Assembly (NCBI RefSeq): GCF_022458985.1
Contig: NC_061777.1
Span: forward strand, 19,061,668 to 19,125,667
Source of the DNA: Mugil cephalus
Lineage: Eukaryota > Chordata > Actinopteri > Mugiliformes > Mugilidae
Reading direction: 5' to 3'
Length of the DNA stretch: 64,000 nt
Below are positions 1-12,800 of this stretch, piece by piece. The translations under genes and the position numbers were made by a program. The notes below the pieces were generated by a model. It worked only from the letters and a program-made list of their open reading frames with translations, did not search any database and was not told where the DNA came from. Within the stretch, counting starts at the first letter, position 1; each line of letters starts with the position of its first letter.

Positions 1-692
1 CATTATTACATTATGTTTATATTCATTAATACACAGGATGAGATGTTACAACCCCTTGTGCCATGATCTGAGGCAAAACTCCTTCAGAGGCCCAGTCCAA
101 CTGGAGAACCAACCAGCAGACCAGTGGTGAGCTACTAACTAGCCTAGCCTAGCCAGCAGCAGTAATAGATATGATGGGACATGCAACTACACTTCAGCCA
201 AACGTCTCTCCCTTCTGACAATATCAGAAATAAGATACACCCAGACACCACCTACATAGCCTAGTTCAATGTAGTAGGTAAGAAATGGTGGGAATGCGAT
301 TACACTCCAACCAAATATCTCTTCCTTCTGCCTGTATCAGAAATGAGATACAATTAGCCTAGCCACCAGCACTAGGTAAGAAATGATGGGAATGCGACTA
401 CACTCGAACCAGACATCTCTTCCTTCTTCTAATCATTTCAATTTATAAATGGGCTTACATTACTATGTCACACATATCTCTCATACTATTTTAGATTTGC
501 AATTGTCTGTCTTTGCCCAGAAGCACCGTGTGATGTGTAAGGCTGCAGTTTCCTAGCTGCCCCCAACACATCACCTTTCTGCAAGAATATCTGCTCTGCC
601 GAACTTAAACGGATAAGTAGTTGTAGAAAGATTTAGAGGGCAGAGAGCCCAAAGGCAGCATGGTGGATTAAGTGAAGTGAGACCGTTCTCAC
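1..692. other. dtx1 intron 7 (partial), with tandem repeat
   Basis: Sequence following the exon 7 donor on the minus strand. No Deltex C-terminal peptide can be read here. The only structure seen is the tandem repeat listed separately. Confidence 0.7.
146..437. repeat. Diverged tandem repeat, about three 98-112 bp units
   Basis: The motif agcctag starts units near 146, 258 and 356. Each unit then carries gatggga(c/a)atgc(g/a)a, actacact, aacc and tctctcccttct-like words in the same order. The third unit is cut short near 437. Units differ by roughly 15-25 percent by eye, so this is an old minisatellite-like repeat. No coding potential seen. Confidence 0.7.
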
Positions 693-854
693 CTGGATCC
701 CAGCAGGAATGTCATAGACAATGCGGATGGTCTTGGAGTCGGGGTAGCCGGGCAGGCAGTGGGGGATGACGTGGTACTCCATCTTCCCAGGGGGCTGAGT
801 GCCCGTTTTCTCCCCATAGATGGTTTTGCATGTTGGACATTGAAGGCTGCCATC
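693..854 (-). CDS. dtx1: dtx1 coding exon 7 (end of RING, start of C-terminal region)
   Basis: Begins [20 protein letters not shown], giving the last two RING ligands (Cys490, Cys493), and continues [19 protein letters not shown] to AGIQ before a gtgaga donor. In the family the next residues are GPEHPNPGK of the DTC domain. That exon is not found in bases 1-692, so the gene continues beyond the left edge. Confidence 0.92.
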
Positions 855-3800
855 CTGGTTTAATACACACAATAAGATGACATTGTAATTGTTGATTCAA
901 TGGGCAAATGGTCTCATTTGCCAAAAAGAATATCCACAACTGTGAAAACTTTAATTTAAAGCTCCATTAATCAGTAATTATTTTGTCTAAACAGAACAGT
1001 GAAAGGCACTCCTCACGTTGATGAAGCTGCAGCAAATTATGACCTGACTCTACAGCTCTCCTGAGCTGTACAGTCCTTCACAGTGAGTTTCAGCTTTTTA
1101 TGTAGCTGCCGGGCCTGCAACTTTCCTGCTTTGATTCGGTCTCATCTCTCTCTTACCTTTTTTTCCGGCCGCAGCAGGCAGCTGTTTTCATCAAAAACAC
1201 CACTGTAAGCTAGCTGCACAGCACCAAAGAGACAGCGTCAACAACTAGCTGTTGAACGTGGTCGAGTACTCAGCAGCTTTCACGATATAAAAGGAGAGCA
1301 CTCTACCAATTTAGCAATGCACTACAGAGTCACAAAGGCTAAAACCCACCCCCTCTTTTACCACAATGTCACTTGACGCTTTTTAAAACAGTAGAGCCAC
1401 AAATGGTTTAAATTACGCGGTGTACTATGATCAATCATTGTGTATATATTTTGTGGCTGAAATATGTGATCAAAGGGGTAAAGGCACAAATTCCAAAGAC
1501 TGAGAATGAGAATATAAGCTTCAGCTGCTAATATGACACTGATGGTTTCTGATTGGATCTGATTTTATTTGCGCCATCTGGGGTAAATTTGTATTTGATT
1601 CAGGCGAACCGAAGTCAGCAGAATTTATGGTTATTTTACAAAGCACTGTGCTGACATGACTGATCTTACAAGGCTATATAAAATCCCCATCTGGGAGCAA
1701 CAATATTGGAGCCTGATCATCCGCCAGTGCCGTGCGACCCGGTCAAGCTGTAAGACATTGCAAGTTTATCATTTCAGCCGAGAGTGACATCATAACAACG
1801 TCTGGCTCACAGGCTTTTACCCACCTTATTGCCATTGTTGTACATGGCCACGAGGCACAACAGATGGTACATGTGCCCACACTTGCCAAGTTTGCCCACC
1901 AGCTCTGGCTTGATGCCTTTGTGCTGCAGGACGCCTTCATAGCCTGATGACATGACCAGCCTCTCCATGCAGATGGTACAGTCCTGGAATATCCAACCAA
2001 AATACTTCAGCTGCCATTCCACAGTTACATAAGTTTGGATTTCACTCTTGGTGAGGGCAGTGAATGATGACGATCACAAAACTTATGTCCTCTGTGGGCG
2101 TATGCATTTTTGATTCTCACCTCGTCCGGCATCACTTTAATCTTCTCTGTGTATCTTCGCACCACATCCTCTGGGTTTTTCCCTTGTCATAAAACAAAAG
2201 ATCAGAAAAATTATATCATCATTTAAAGAAAGCCAAACACGCCTCATATACCGATGAGTAAATACGATGGTATACGCTTGTCTGGCACCATTGTTTTTAT
2301 GACTGTGTTTGTGCATAAAGTAGACATGTTTGTGATGTTAAAGAGGAGGTCACCTTCAAACCAGCACATAACAACCAGCCATCCCCACACTCTCTGATAA
2401 TCCCCGTGTGCAACCAGGCTAGCATGGCTGAGAGCACACCCACAGCTTACACCCCTAATACGCTTACAGGCAACCTCTTTCCCCCAGAGCCTTTGTTTGT
2501 TCATTTGAGGGACAGCCAGTGAACAGACAGTGAGAGCAGTGGAAAGAGACAGCCTGCACAAAACAAATGTTAAAGTAGAAAGGGTGGGCAGAGGAGGGAG
2601 AATATGGTGAAGGGAGGGAGGAGAGAAAATGGGGGGGGTAAAAAGAGAAAAAGACATGAATTAAGAGTCCTGCACAATTGCTGTTTGATGGATTCATTAG
2701 CCGGATCATGTTGCTCTCTGGCCATTTTCTGCACAGGAGGAGGATCAACCTAAATCTTCCTGCTTAAGAAATGAAATACATCTCCTTTTCTCTCACAGCC
2801 TTCCAGTATGTCTGAGTTTATGGCATTCCTGCAAGCAGGACAGTTTGCAAATTTGTCTCCTGACTCATTCTTTAGTCCACAGTGACAGTGGTAATGTTTA
2901 ACGGGTCCATGATGTCTAGATATTTTATCATTATTTTAAAAAATAATTAGTAATTAGAAGGGAAGAATGAGGCAAAAACCTTTTATTAAGGAATGACAAT
3001 GTTGGATTGTCTGTTTGTCTGCAACCTTGTTCAAGACTGGCTTTGGTTTTGATGAAATAACTGAAATGAAAGCTGCTTTTGACATTAATCACCACAGAAT
3101 TAATTCCATAAATTTTGAGATGGTTTGCATTTTGTGCGTCATCATGTTGAAATTCCAACACATCAGTGTGTTAGTAATGCCATTTTATAGCATGATATTA
3201 GCATTTAGCCTCACGCAGGACTGTAGACAGCTGGATTTGTTTCAAAAGTACTTTGATTTTATCATGTTTTTCAATTTTTTCATTTTCAGAAGAAGGTCAA
3301 TGAACAAACTATGCTTTTTGAAAGGTCATGTAAATATGATAATATCCATTATCCATTTATTTTTGGAAATGTAATTCTTCATATAGACCAAGTTGAATAA
3401 TATCTTTGGAGCAATAAACTGGAACTGCATGTCTAGCCTCCATGTTGCCTATAATTAGTGCATAATTGCAGAATTAGGAACTTTCCTGTGAATTTACCTT
3501 TATCTATATATCAGTTCCCTTCTAGGAAATTAAGTCTGGTAAAGCCTTACCACATCCTCTCCACACGCCTATATGTCTGTGTGTACAGTAAAGGCACCAT
3601 TTGAAAGGCTGACTGAGAGTACAAGCACAGTGCAGCGATGGAAACCCAACAGTCCCACTGATCAATTATGACAAAGACTCCCTCGGGAGGCCGGTGGTTT
3701 CCACAGCTTGCATCGACCTGCATTTACTCTGGCCCCGGATCTGTCCAGTTAAGCACCAGATCCCCTCTCACTCCAGCTCAGTGCAACAGATTGACTGCTT

Positions 3801-6800
3801 TCCTTCCAACTGGCTCTGTCGATCTGCATGTAGTGCAACTTGTATAAAAATGCTCATCGCGCTCTCGCTGCATTTACTCATAAATCAGAAACATCATTAC
3901 ACTACACTTAGAAAGCAGCGGAAATGTTTTTCTCTCTAATCACGAAGAACCCTGCGTAAGGTTAGAATTACTGTAACCCTAATGGAGCTTAAATGGGGTT
4001 TACAGAACAATTGCGGATCCTTTTGCAGTTGATTTTGTGGTTTTCTTTGCAACAGCAACAGACTTGCAAACAGCTGATAAAGAAGCATCGCGCAAAGGTT
4101 GGCAAGACAAAGAAAGTCTGCTGATCGTCAGTGGTTGGTCTATTTCCTTCTCTCCACTCCTCTCATCTCACCTCTCCTTAGGTGCTTTTTCTTGGTTTTG
4201 CGTCGCATGCCATTGATCCCTGGCACAGGCTTCATGTCGCTCTTGTTGATGGGCGGTGGGTGCAGAATAGGCTTCGGGGCACGAGTCAGGCAAACCGGCA
4301 GACCTGCAGCGCACATCAGGATACCTGTCATACCTGATGCATATGTAGAGCGCACGCACACATACACACAGAAGGGCGGAAGAAATGAAAAGTGAAAAAA
4401 ATAAATGAATTTCCTTCAAGATAAAAAAGAGTGGAGATATAACTTAGTGTACAGGCATTCATATTTTTAGCTCATAACTATAAAAAAAACAAAAAAGAAA
4501 AAAGTTGCTGCACAGCAAATCTGACCTGCTAGCGCTGGATGCACTGGTCCAGAACCAGTCAGGTTCTTAACTGGGAGAGCAGGAACGCTATGAGAGGAAA
4601 CAAAGAAAGAGTGAAATAAAGTAGTGATGAAGAAACGAAGCCCTAATGTCTGCAGAAAGCGACCTTCTAACGTCGTGAGTGGTGACTCATAGATTCATGC
4701 GCATGCTCTCTTTTGTCTTGTGGATGCTGTTGGCCATTTGAGGACTAGCCTCTGCCACTGGTTTGTGAGCTTAAGCTTTGTTTTGATGTTGTTATTTTTA
4801 TTCTTTTTAACATATGCACAAACCTCGTGTACTGTGCGTGCTAGTTTGCAAATGCTGCTTCGAATTCCGCCTCGAGGGACAAATAAATTGAACATCACAC
4901 ATTTCACATAAAGAAACACGAGAGGAGGGAATTTGTATTTCTTCTGTTCCCTGAATTTGACAGTTATCGTTGAAACTGCGCACCAACACTTATTACGCCA
5001 CAGTTGAAAAACCTGAGAGCAGCCGATAGCTCTGCTCTGTTTGCCGTGAAAAACACTCTAGTTAAAATGTCATATATGCTTCACCACAGAAACCGAGATG
5101 TCTGCAATGGAATGAGACAGCTTGACTCATGTACAAAGCAGTGCAGCAGAGCCTGATTCACAGCGACATTTGGGGAGGTTGGAGTTCATGGCAAACACAG
5201 ACGACAAAGACGGCCGACTCGCACGCGCTTCGAGTTCTGTGGAGCAGAGCCGACCAAAGCGCTTGGGGCATTAATGTGAGCATACAAGTCTCTTTTCAAA
5301 GGAGCAGGACCTAAACTCAACCAGCACACAGCACGGCGGGGCTCAGGGACGGCTCTCCTTTCCTTGGTGGGGCGCAGCCAAAGAATAAAATCTTGAGTGA
5401 TTAAAGCTTTGACTACAGGTCAGCAGAGGGGCAACGCAAACTCTCGCCAAAGGTGAAACAGCTGGAAAACTGTGTGAAGCAGTTTAACCCCAACTTGAGA
5501 ATAGGGAGGTCTAATCTACACCTCATGTTGAAACTAAAAGAGTGGATGCTAGGCAGACCTAATGTTGCTTAGATCCGGCTTTGTCCGCTGCCACCAAGTG
5601 GTAAAGAGGTAAAAATGAAGGTTTGAAGTCTAACAAACATTAAGCTGATTGTTATGATTCCTTGAAACCTGCATTGTACACCCATCCGGCATAACATTAT
5701 GACCTCCTAATATTGTCTAGATTTCCCTCCGAAATAGTTGTGACTCACACAGCTACACAAGATTATAGTTGTACTTAAGGAATATTTCAGTGCCACGTTT
5801 TATACAAGTTGCACAATAAAAAAAAAAAAAATTCTAGATGCAAAAACACTAACGCCATTACAAACATGAATTGCACAACTATTCCATAATGAGCACAGGA
5901 AAACAACAACAAATTAAAAATAGACTACAGGCTCAATGCTCTGCTCTACAAGAAACACAAGTTCTACGAGTTTATCGACCTCAGACACACACCACTGCAC
6001 ACGCACTTCTCAATCCCTCTGCTCTCTGACCATGAAGCAGCTGAGGTCTTTGGCCCTGCAGCTCCCAGGCGCTACACAAATCCGCATCAACAGACCGCTT
6101 TGATATTGGTGAGAGCTTCTGTTCCCGTGCCAGGGGAGGCTCTTCAATAGGCTGCGCGCAATAACACAAAGAGACGTGAGGCCTGGTTGAAGCCAATGTG
6201 TCTCAGCGCATCTCTGGTGGAGGCTCGGGCACACTCGTCTCGCTCGGCGGACCGGAAACCAGGATCAGCTGACTCCTGCCGTGCTCAGGGTTGAGGTGAG
6301 TTAAAATCAAAAGTACGGGAGTGATGAAGGCTTTATGTCAGAATGTTGACATTATGAGTGTGAAACCACGGCAGGCCTGTATTATTTGGGTGAGATTTCT
6401 TGTCATGCAAAAGATACAGGGTGCGATTCACACCTTCAACTGTAGCGGAGGAATTCATGGCTGAACTCGACTCCTGCAGTCTGCACTTGTAACAAAAACC
6501 AACCTGTCGATACTTCACAGCGCACAGCTGCAATTCACCCAATAAAAGCGCCTACTTGGGTGAAAGGTTGGCCACCTTGTCTGTCTGTCCGGAAAATGAG
6601 GGTGGTTGGTTGTTTTGAGGAAAATGTAGAAAGCAACAAGCATCTTATCAGAAATAAAAGAAGAATCCGATACTCAAAACGCATAAAAAAAAAAACAAGG
6701 TGCTTCCCAGTGGGAGAGTTTCTCCTTTGTTTAAACAACATGATTCAAATGAACACATGGAGAACAGGACGCCTCACTTTATGAGTGCATGTATAATTTG

Positions 6801-9800
6801 GGATGTTCACAGAGAGCGCTGAGATCAAACTAAGTATTTTCATTAGGAGAAGAAATGAGCTGTCAGCACATTTTGCACAAGCTTCAAGCACACGATACGG
6901 AGGATCTGTCAAGGATCTTTAACATAATATTAATTAGGAACGCTTTTCACCTTTATTGCTTTCCCTTTCCAGCAGAGATTTCCGTCAGAGAGCGTGTAGC
7001 AGAATAAATACTTCAATAAAGCAGCCGCAACACCAGAAAATATAAAACCCATAGAAGCTATTGATGATCCTTATCTGGACTGAAGGTAACAAGCTCTCAT
7101 ACTTATCTCTGCTGTGTTTATGGTTTATTTTGACTACGAAAGATAAGCGCACATCATGCAAACAATTTCACAACCCCCTCCCTGTCAAATTACTTCTAGT
7201 ATGATTCCATCTGTTCTCGTACGAGGCTCTACCTCGACCAGTCAGTCAACCTGTAGCCCGTGTGCAGTTGCCACCCTCCCCCTCATTCTGCGCTCTTCAT
7301 CTCTTGACTTCAGAGCCTGCACCTCTGGAGGCAGTGACCCTGTCTGTCCTGATGTGCTCTGAGCGCTGGGGTTGAAAATGCACGCCGCCCCGTCACGCTG
7401 CGCTGACAATCCCCGACACGTGATGACTCCCAGGCTTTAACTCTCGCTCTTCCCTTTCAATCAAGCTTCCCCCCTCCCCAGAACCAGCTAAAAATCTACG
7501 CCTTCTTCAGCATCTGTCGTCATTTCCACAGTTACAAAAATCAATGATCCTCAACAATGGGTTCCGTTGGCCTGTGCTCGGATCTCACAAGTAATTACAC
7601 CTCATAATCAGTGTAAACAAGCGCAGACCCTCTGACTTCGGGGCTTGACACTGCTGTTGCAGCACTCCAGATTTTGATGAGGCGCATTCAGCAAACCACA
7701 CGGAACCTTGTCGCCTCTGCATTTCCTTCACGCTGCCAGCTCAATTTTTTTTTTCTCTTCTCTCTGACCCGTGCTCACTTCCTTGTTCCCATCCCCGCAT
7801 CTTCTGTGCGTGAAAGAAAAAAGTCATCCTGGCTACAGCAAAACCTTGAGCAGAGGGCAGTGCAAAAGAATGGCATTTCACATGTCTAATGCAGAAGTGT
7901 CTGACCAAAAATCAACGCGTTCAGGTGCTAGATCCTGACCCAGTAGCTCATGCATTAACGGCACATTAATTTTGTTTCCTGGCAGGTTCGCTGTCCCTTT
8001 CCTGACTTCTGCTTAGTATCATCCTTCCTTTCCTGAGGGAACCTCCAGTCTGCCTTGAGGACTTAATCGGATGAAACTCCCCAAATAGAGACACCACATT
8101 AGGCCTTATTGAGAAAGTGCTGACGGAGGACTAAAATCTCCTCATCTGTTTATTATGCGCTATAAAGACAGTGCGTGGGGGGGTCGGATGGAGAGAACTC
8201 CATGAGTGCTTAATTGCATATTGATGTGTGTAGCACAACGGCAGAAGGAAGCCCGTCTCCTGTTGGACACTGAGGGCTGGGCTGGGGGAGGATGCGCATC
8301 ACCTGAAATGCCCTGAAAACGCACAACAGCGACACAAGAATGACCTAATTGCACGAGCATGATCCACATGAGCGCTCATGATTTATTCATTTATTCCTAC
8401 ATTCATTTTGGTTATAAGGGGAGCTCCGGAGCAGAACACAGAAGCACTGAGGGATAATGATCTCTGCACCCGATACACTCACAGCCCTCCAGTCAAAGCT
8501 CACGCTGGCGTCCCTAACGCAGGGAGCTCGTAAAAGGCAGCAGGCTGTGGCGCGCGGACACGTGCAACTCGAAAGCTTTTTCTTTCAGCTTGATTCACTT
8601 TTTTTTTTTGTATGACTTTTTCGTTTCAGTTTCTCATCCTTCACCAGTCAGACAACAGAAATCGATACCGTACAGTACTTCAGTCTAAAGACGCAAAGTG
8701 CAGGTCTTATCTCTGTCAAACACTGACGTGCGCAGAGAAAGCACACAAGAGGAAGTGGTCGGACTGATCTCGAAAACAAATCCCCTGAGAAATTCTCTGC
8801 TGCGCTTCCACCACAACATCTCTCTAGTTATATTTCAAACATGCAGTAAATCCAATGTTATTGTTTGTCATGTCTCCATCTAATCATATCAGGACGGGAA
8901 AACTTGAACTGAGACACAGTGGTTGACATTTACAACTTTGATCTGAAGCATTTCAGAACACTATTGTATACCTGCACTGTGTTCATTCTACAACATTTAT
9001 TTTTCTGGTTAAACACCATTAACCCAATACAGTAATTAACATATTATTATATATTATATATGTTTAGACATGTGAATGTAAAATGCACTATAGTAAAGTA
9101 CTAAAAGTTTAGTTTTCTTCTTTCATACAGAGTTACTCAATTAGCCAATTCATTTTCAAGCACAAATGTCAAACACTCTCTCTTTCCAGGTTCTTTTTCC
9201 AACTGTGAGTCTTTGCAAAGTGAAATTCTTTAAGGCATTTCTCGTCAGACCAACTAACTCAACCAATTAATGAAGAAGGTTGCTCACTAATGACAATAAT
9301 CTAGCACGTGCAACAGCGCGACCCGTGTACGAGCTCAAAAATGCATAGCAGTCGGTGTCTGTCACCGCTACACTGTACAGGTGGTGGTGATATGCAGTCT
9401 GCCCGGTAATAAGATAAACTGACAAGCTGACACAAACCAGCAGACGGTGCCACTTCTAATATTTGTGCATACAAGACAAATACATGAAGCAAAACAACCC
9501 CACTTCCTTCACAACCCACAACCACTGGTTTCTTAGACAATAGCAGCCTACACCACTAATGATACACACATCACAAAAACATATCTGGCGCCGTGCTGCT
9601 CGCTTCCATCAACATTCAGTGAATCATGTGCACAATCACTTAAAGTATCTGCAGTTACAGATCTCTGTTCATATACAGAATGATTGTTTACACACAGTGT
9701 GTGACACACTTAAATAATCACAGTTAGACAAGTCACAAAGAGAGAAATGCCTTCCTAGCACCCAATGCCAGATACATGAGGGCGTAGGTGTGTGAAAAAC

Positions 9801-12800
9801 ACATCTCATGTTTGACGTTCTGTGTGGGTTCCTCTCTTATCTGTCTGTAGCATGCTTGTGGGAATGTGCGAGGGAGTTCACATTTCAGTTTGTGCGCGCG
9901 TGCGTGCGTCTGCGAGCGCTCGCGCCCTCCTGCGTGCATGCTAACCACACTCATCCTGTATGTCGAGCCACTCGCCTGGGAACGATGTACTCCGCTTCAC
10001 CCCTGTCTCTCTCGGTCTCTCTCTCTCTCACACGCCAGCTCTGTGATTCTCACCGTCGCCACAGAACCCTACGTGCTGCGAGGTGAAAAAGTCACATTTC
10101 ATCCACGACTCCGCGCACCAGAGCTTTCACCGAATTCTTAAAATGCAGAAAGGGAGTAGGTCATCGTGCGCCGGCTCAAAGCCTCACGCAAACCTTTGCA
10201 CGGAGATAAATGGTTTGCTACCTACTTTGAGTATGAAACTAAGTGGTGAGCATAAAAAAAAACGTGTTCATCAGTGGCAGTGAATTAGGCCGCAGAAAGT
10301 GAAATCATTTGAGCCGGTATTATTCAAACATGCAGTAAGTGTGTCTCTCCCCATGAGCAGCAAGAGCAGAATGGAATCAAATTAGATCAGGAGAGGGTTT
10401 ATTTTAGTAAAAGAAAGAAGGATAGGAGGCTGAAGTATCGGTTACGATGCTAACACACTTCTTTTCCTTGCTTCCTTTCTCTGAATCGCTCTGAGGTCAG
10501 AGCGCTCTGCTGAAGCTCCCATTTTTCCTTGATCCATTATTCATTCTTCCCCAGCGGAGCTGTGCCTCCATGGCAAATAGGTTTCCACAGATACACCAGA
10601 GCCCGCTTCATATGTCTGACCATGCATGTACAAACGCGCATCATGCAACAAAGGAGCAGTTACACACACACACACACAAACGTTCAGTTCATGTGGGACT
10701 GTTTCACATCTCCTGACACCACAACCACAGCGTAGTGAGTTGCTAACAAATTAGTTCAAAGCGCGAGCAACAGAATAATCCGGAAGAGCTCCGGTATTTC
10801 ACGCCTTTTGGGGCCTGCATAAGCCCATTATGGAGCAGATGCCGCGGCAGACACACATATGGAAGTGGAGCAAAGGAGAATCAAACGGACTGTTTCAGAG
10901 CCGGCGTTCAGCGCGTTGAAAGAGCGCTCATGAATCAGCAGAGAGGGAAGTAGAGAAAGACACGGGAGAAGTGGTAAGAGGTTAGTGAAGAGGCAAGAAC
11001 GTCGAAACGAGACAATGACTGAAATGCACGGCTGTGTGTGTATGAGCAGCATTACCCTGGTGGGATGGCTCCCCTGGCGGTCCCCATCGATATGCGCTGG
11101 GTGCCCGGCCGGTTCAGGTTGTTCTGACCGTTGATGGTGAGAGCGTGGTGGCCATGGGTGGATGAAAGGGACGGCATCACGGGGGAACAGGCAAAGTTGG
11201 CAGTGGACAGCGGCAACTGCACCTGTTCGGCTTTGGCTTGTCCACCTCCCACACTTATGTTATTGTTGTTGGTACCGGAGGAGCTGGATGTTGGAGACCA
11301 GAGGGAAGTCCCGGCGAAGGTGTTACTCTGCCGTACCACAGAGAGGGTTCCTGTGGTACCTGTGTTGCCCGTTGTCCCTCCGTAGAGCTTACGCCGCTGA
11401 GAGGCCAGAATAGCATTAGAAGCAGCTCTCGTACTGTTGACTAGGATGCACTGCTGGCAGGAGCACGGCTGGCCAGAGCTGGCTCCCACCGGCCAGGACT
11501 GGGACTTCGGGATGGAGCCCATGATGAGCGGATAGGCCAGGTCCATGCGTCTCCGCAGGCGTCGCTTGCGCTGGCTCTGCCTGTTGGTCTGCGACATGCT
11601 GTTGAAGTCGATGAGGTAGCAGAAGCCCAGAGAGGTCAGATCCAGCCAGGGGTGCTGCTTCTCGTAGGCGTTCTGGATGGTCACGCAGATCTCCATGTCA
11701 TACGGCGTCCACGAGCCGTTGTCGTTCTCCCACTCCCACACCACACCTTTCCCCGGGGCCGACGACGGCTCATAGAAGTTCCTCTGAACTGGTCTCATCG
11801 TGCCTAAAAGTAACAAACAAAAAAAAACAAAGAAAAGAAGAAACATGAGGGTGGGTTTTTGTGTTTTGCATGAGGGAGCTAATACTATAGCACTTCCAAG
11901 AGACAGATTAAAGCAACAAAACTATAGCATCTCACAATACATTTGCAAAAGACCAATGTTTCAGTCTTTCGTGAGATCTACCTGGCCTCCAAAATGCCAC
12001 ATCTTTCAAACCCCCACCTCCAGTTTGTACGGCAGGAAGTCTGAAACCCAAGCTGAGAAAACCATCATGACAATTTGGTTTTGATGCAAACGTTTTGTAA
12101 ACCCCGACGAATGCCATCGTGTGATACACAGACTCATGAGCTGAGCAGTGCTCCTAATGATAAATAAATTGAACCTCATGGGCAAAATTAATGGAGTGTG
12201 CCTTTAATTTATTTTTATGAAGTATAAGATGAGTATAGTAGCATAAGACGGTGCTCGTTTAATGTGAAAAAGTACGGTGCCTTTTCTGAGTATAACCTAA
12301 CAAAAGCAGAACACTGCTTGCTTTTCACCATTAAAACTATGACAACTCGTGATGAGAATTTAACTGTTGAATGGAGTAAAAAGAATAAGCTGTGTAAGTG
12401 ATAAATCGAAAATAACATCAACAGATAAATTGCTAGTGACATTAGCCTGAGGCAAGATGCAGTTTTAATGTTTCTTCACTCTCGAGCTCGCCTCGTAAGC
12501 TAACAAGTGTTGAGACAGCAACTTGGCCAAATGACGAGGAAATGAGGTGTTACACTTCAGCTGGGTAAACTCGCTCGCCCCAGTAAGCTCCCTCTGCGTT
12601 TTGAACCGCATGGCTGGCCTCTCAGAAACACAGAAATCATATTGTACCCACAATGCCCTGCGGTAACTTTGTACCTCCGTCCCTCTACTGTTGGCCATGC
12701 GTCTCCCACCTCCATTATAACGCAATTACTGTAGTCGCATGGGAAATCAGGATACTTTAGCCTATCCGTCTATGCGGCAGCACGTCAGCAGGGGTGTCCA

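Noticed and set aside
2244..2657. 137-codon minus-strand ORF between dtx1 exons 4 and 5
   Set aside because: It crosses a G-rich purine tract and reads as Ser/Pro/Leu low complexity; the Deltex frame splices over it.
9858..9864. GTGGGAA, an RBPJ (Notch) type motif in dtx1 intron 2, with similar words near 17835, 23246 and 27245
   Set aside because: About eight such 7-base words are expected by chance in 64 kb on two strands, and none clusters at the promoter.
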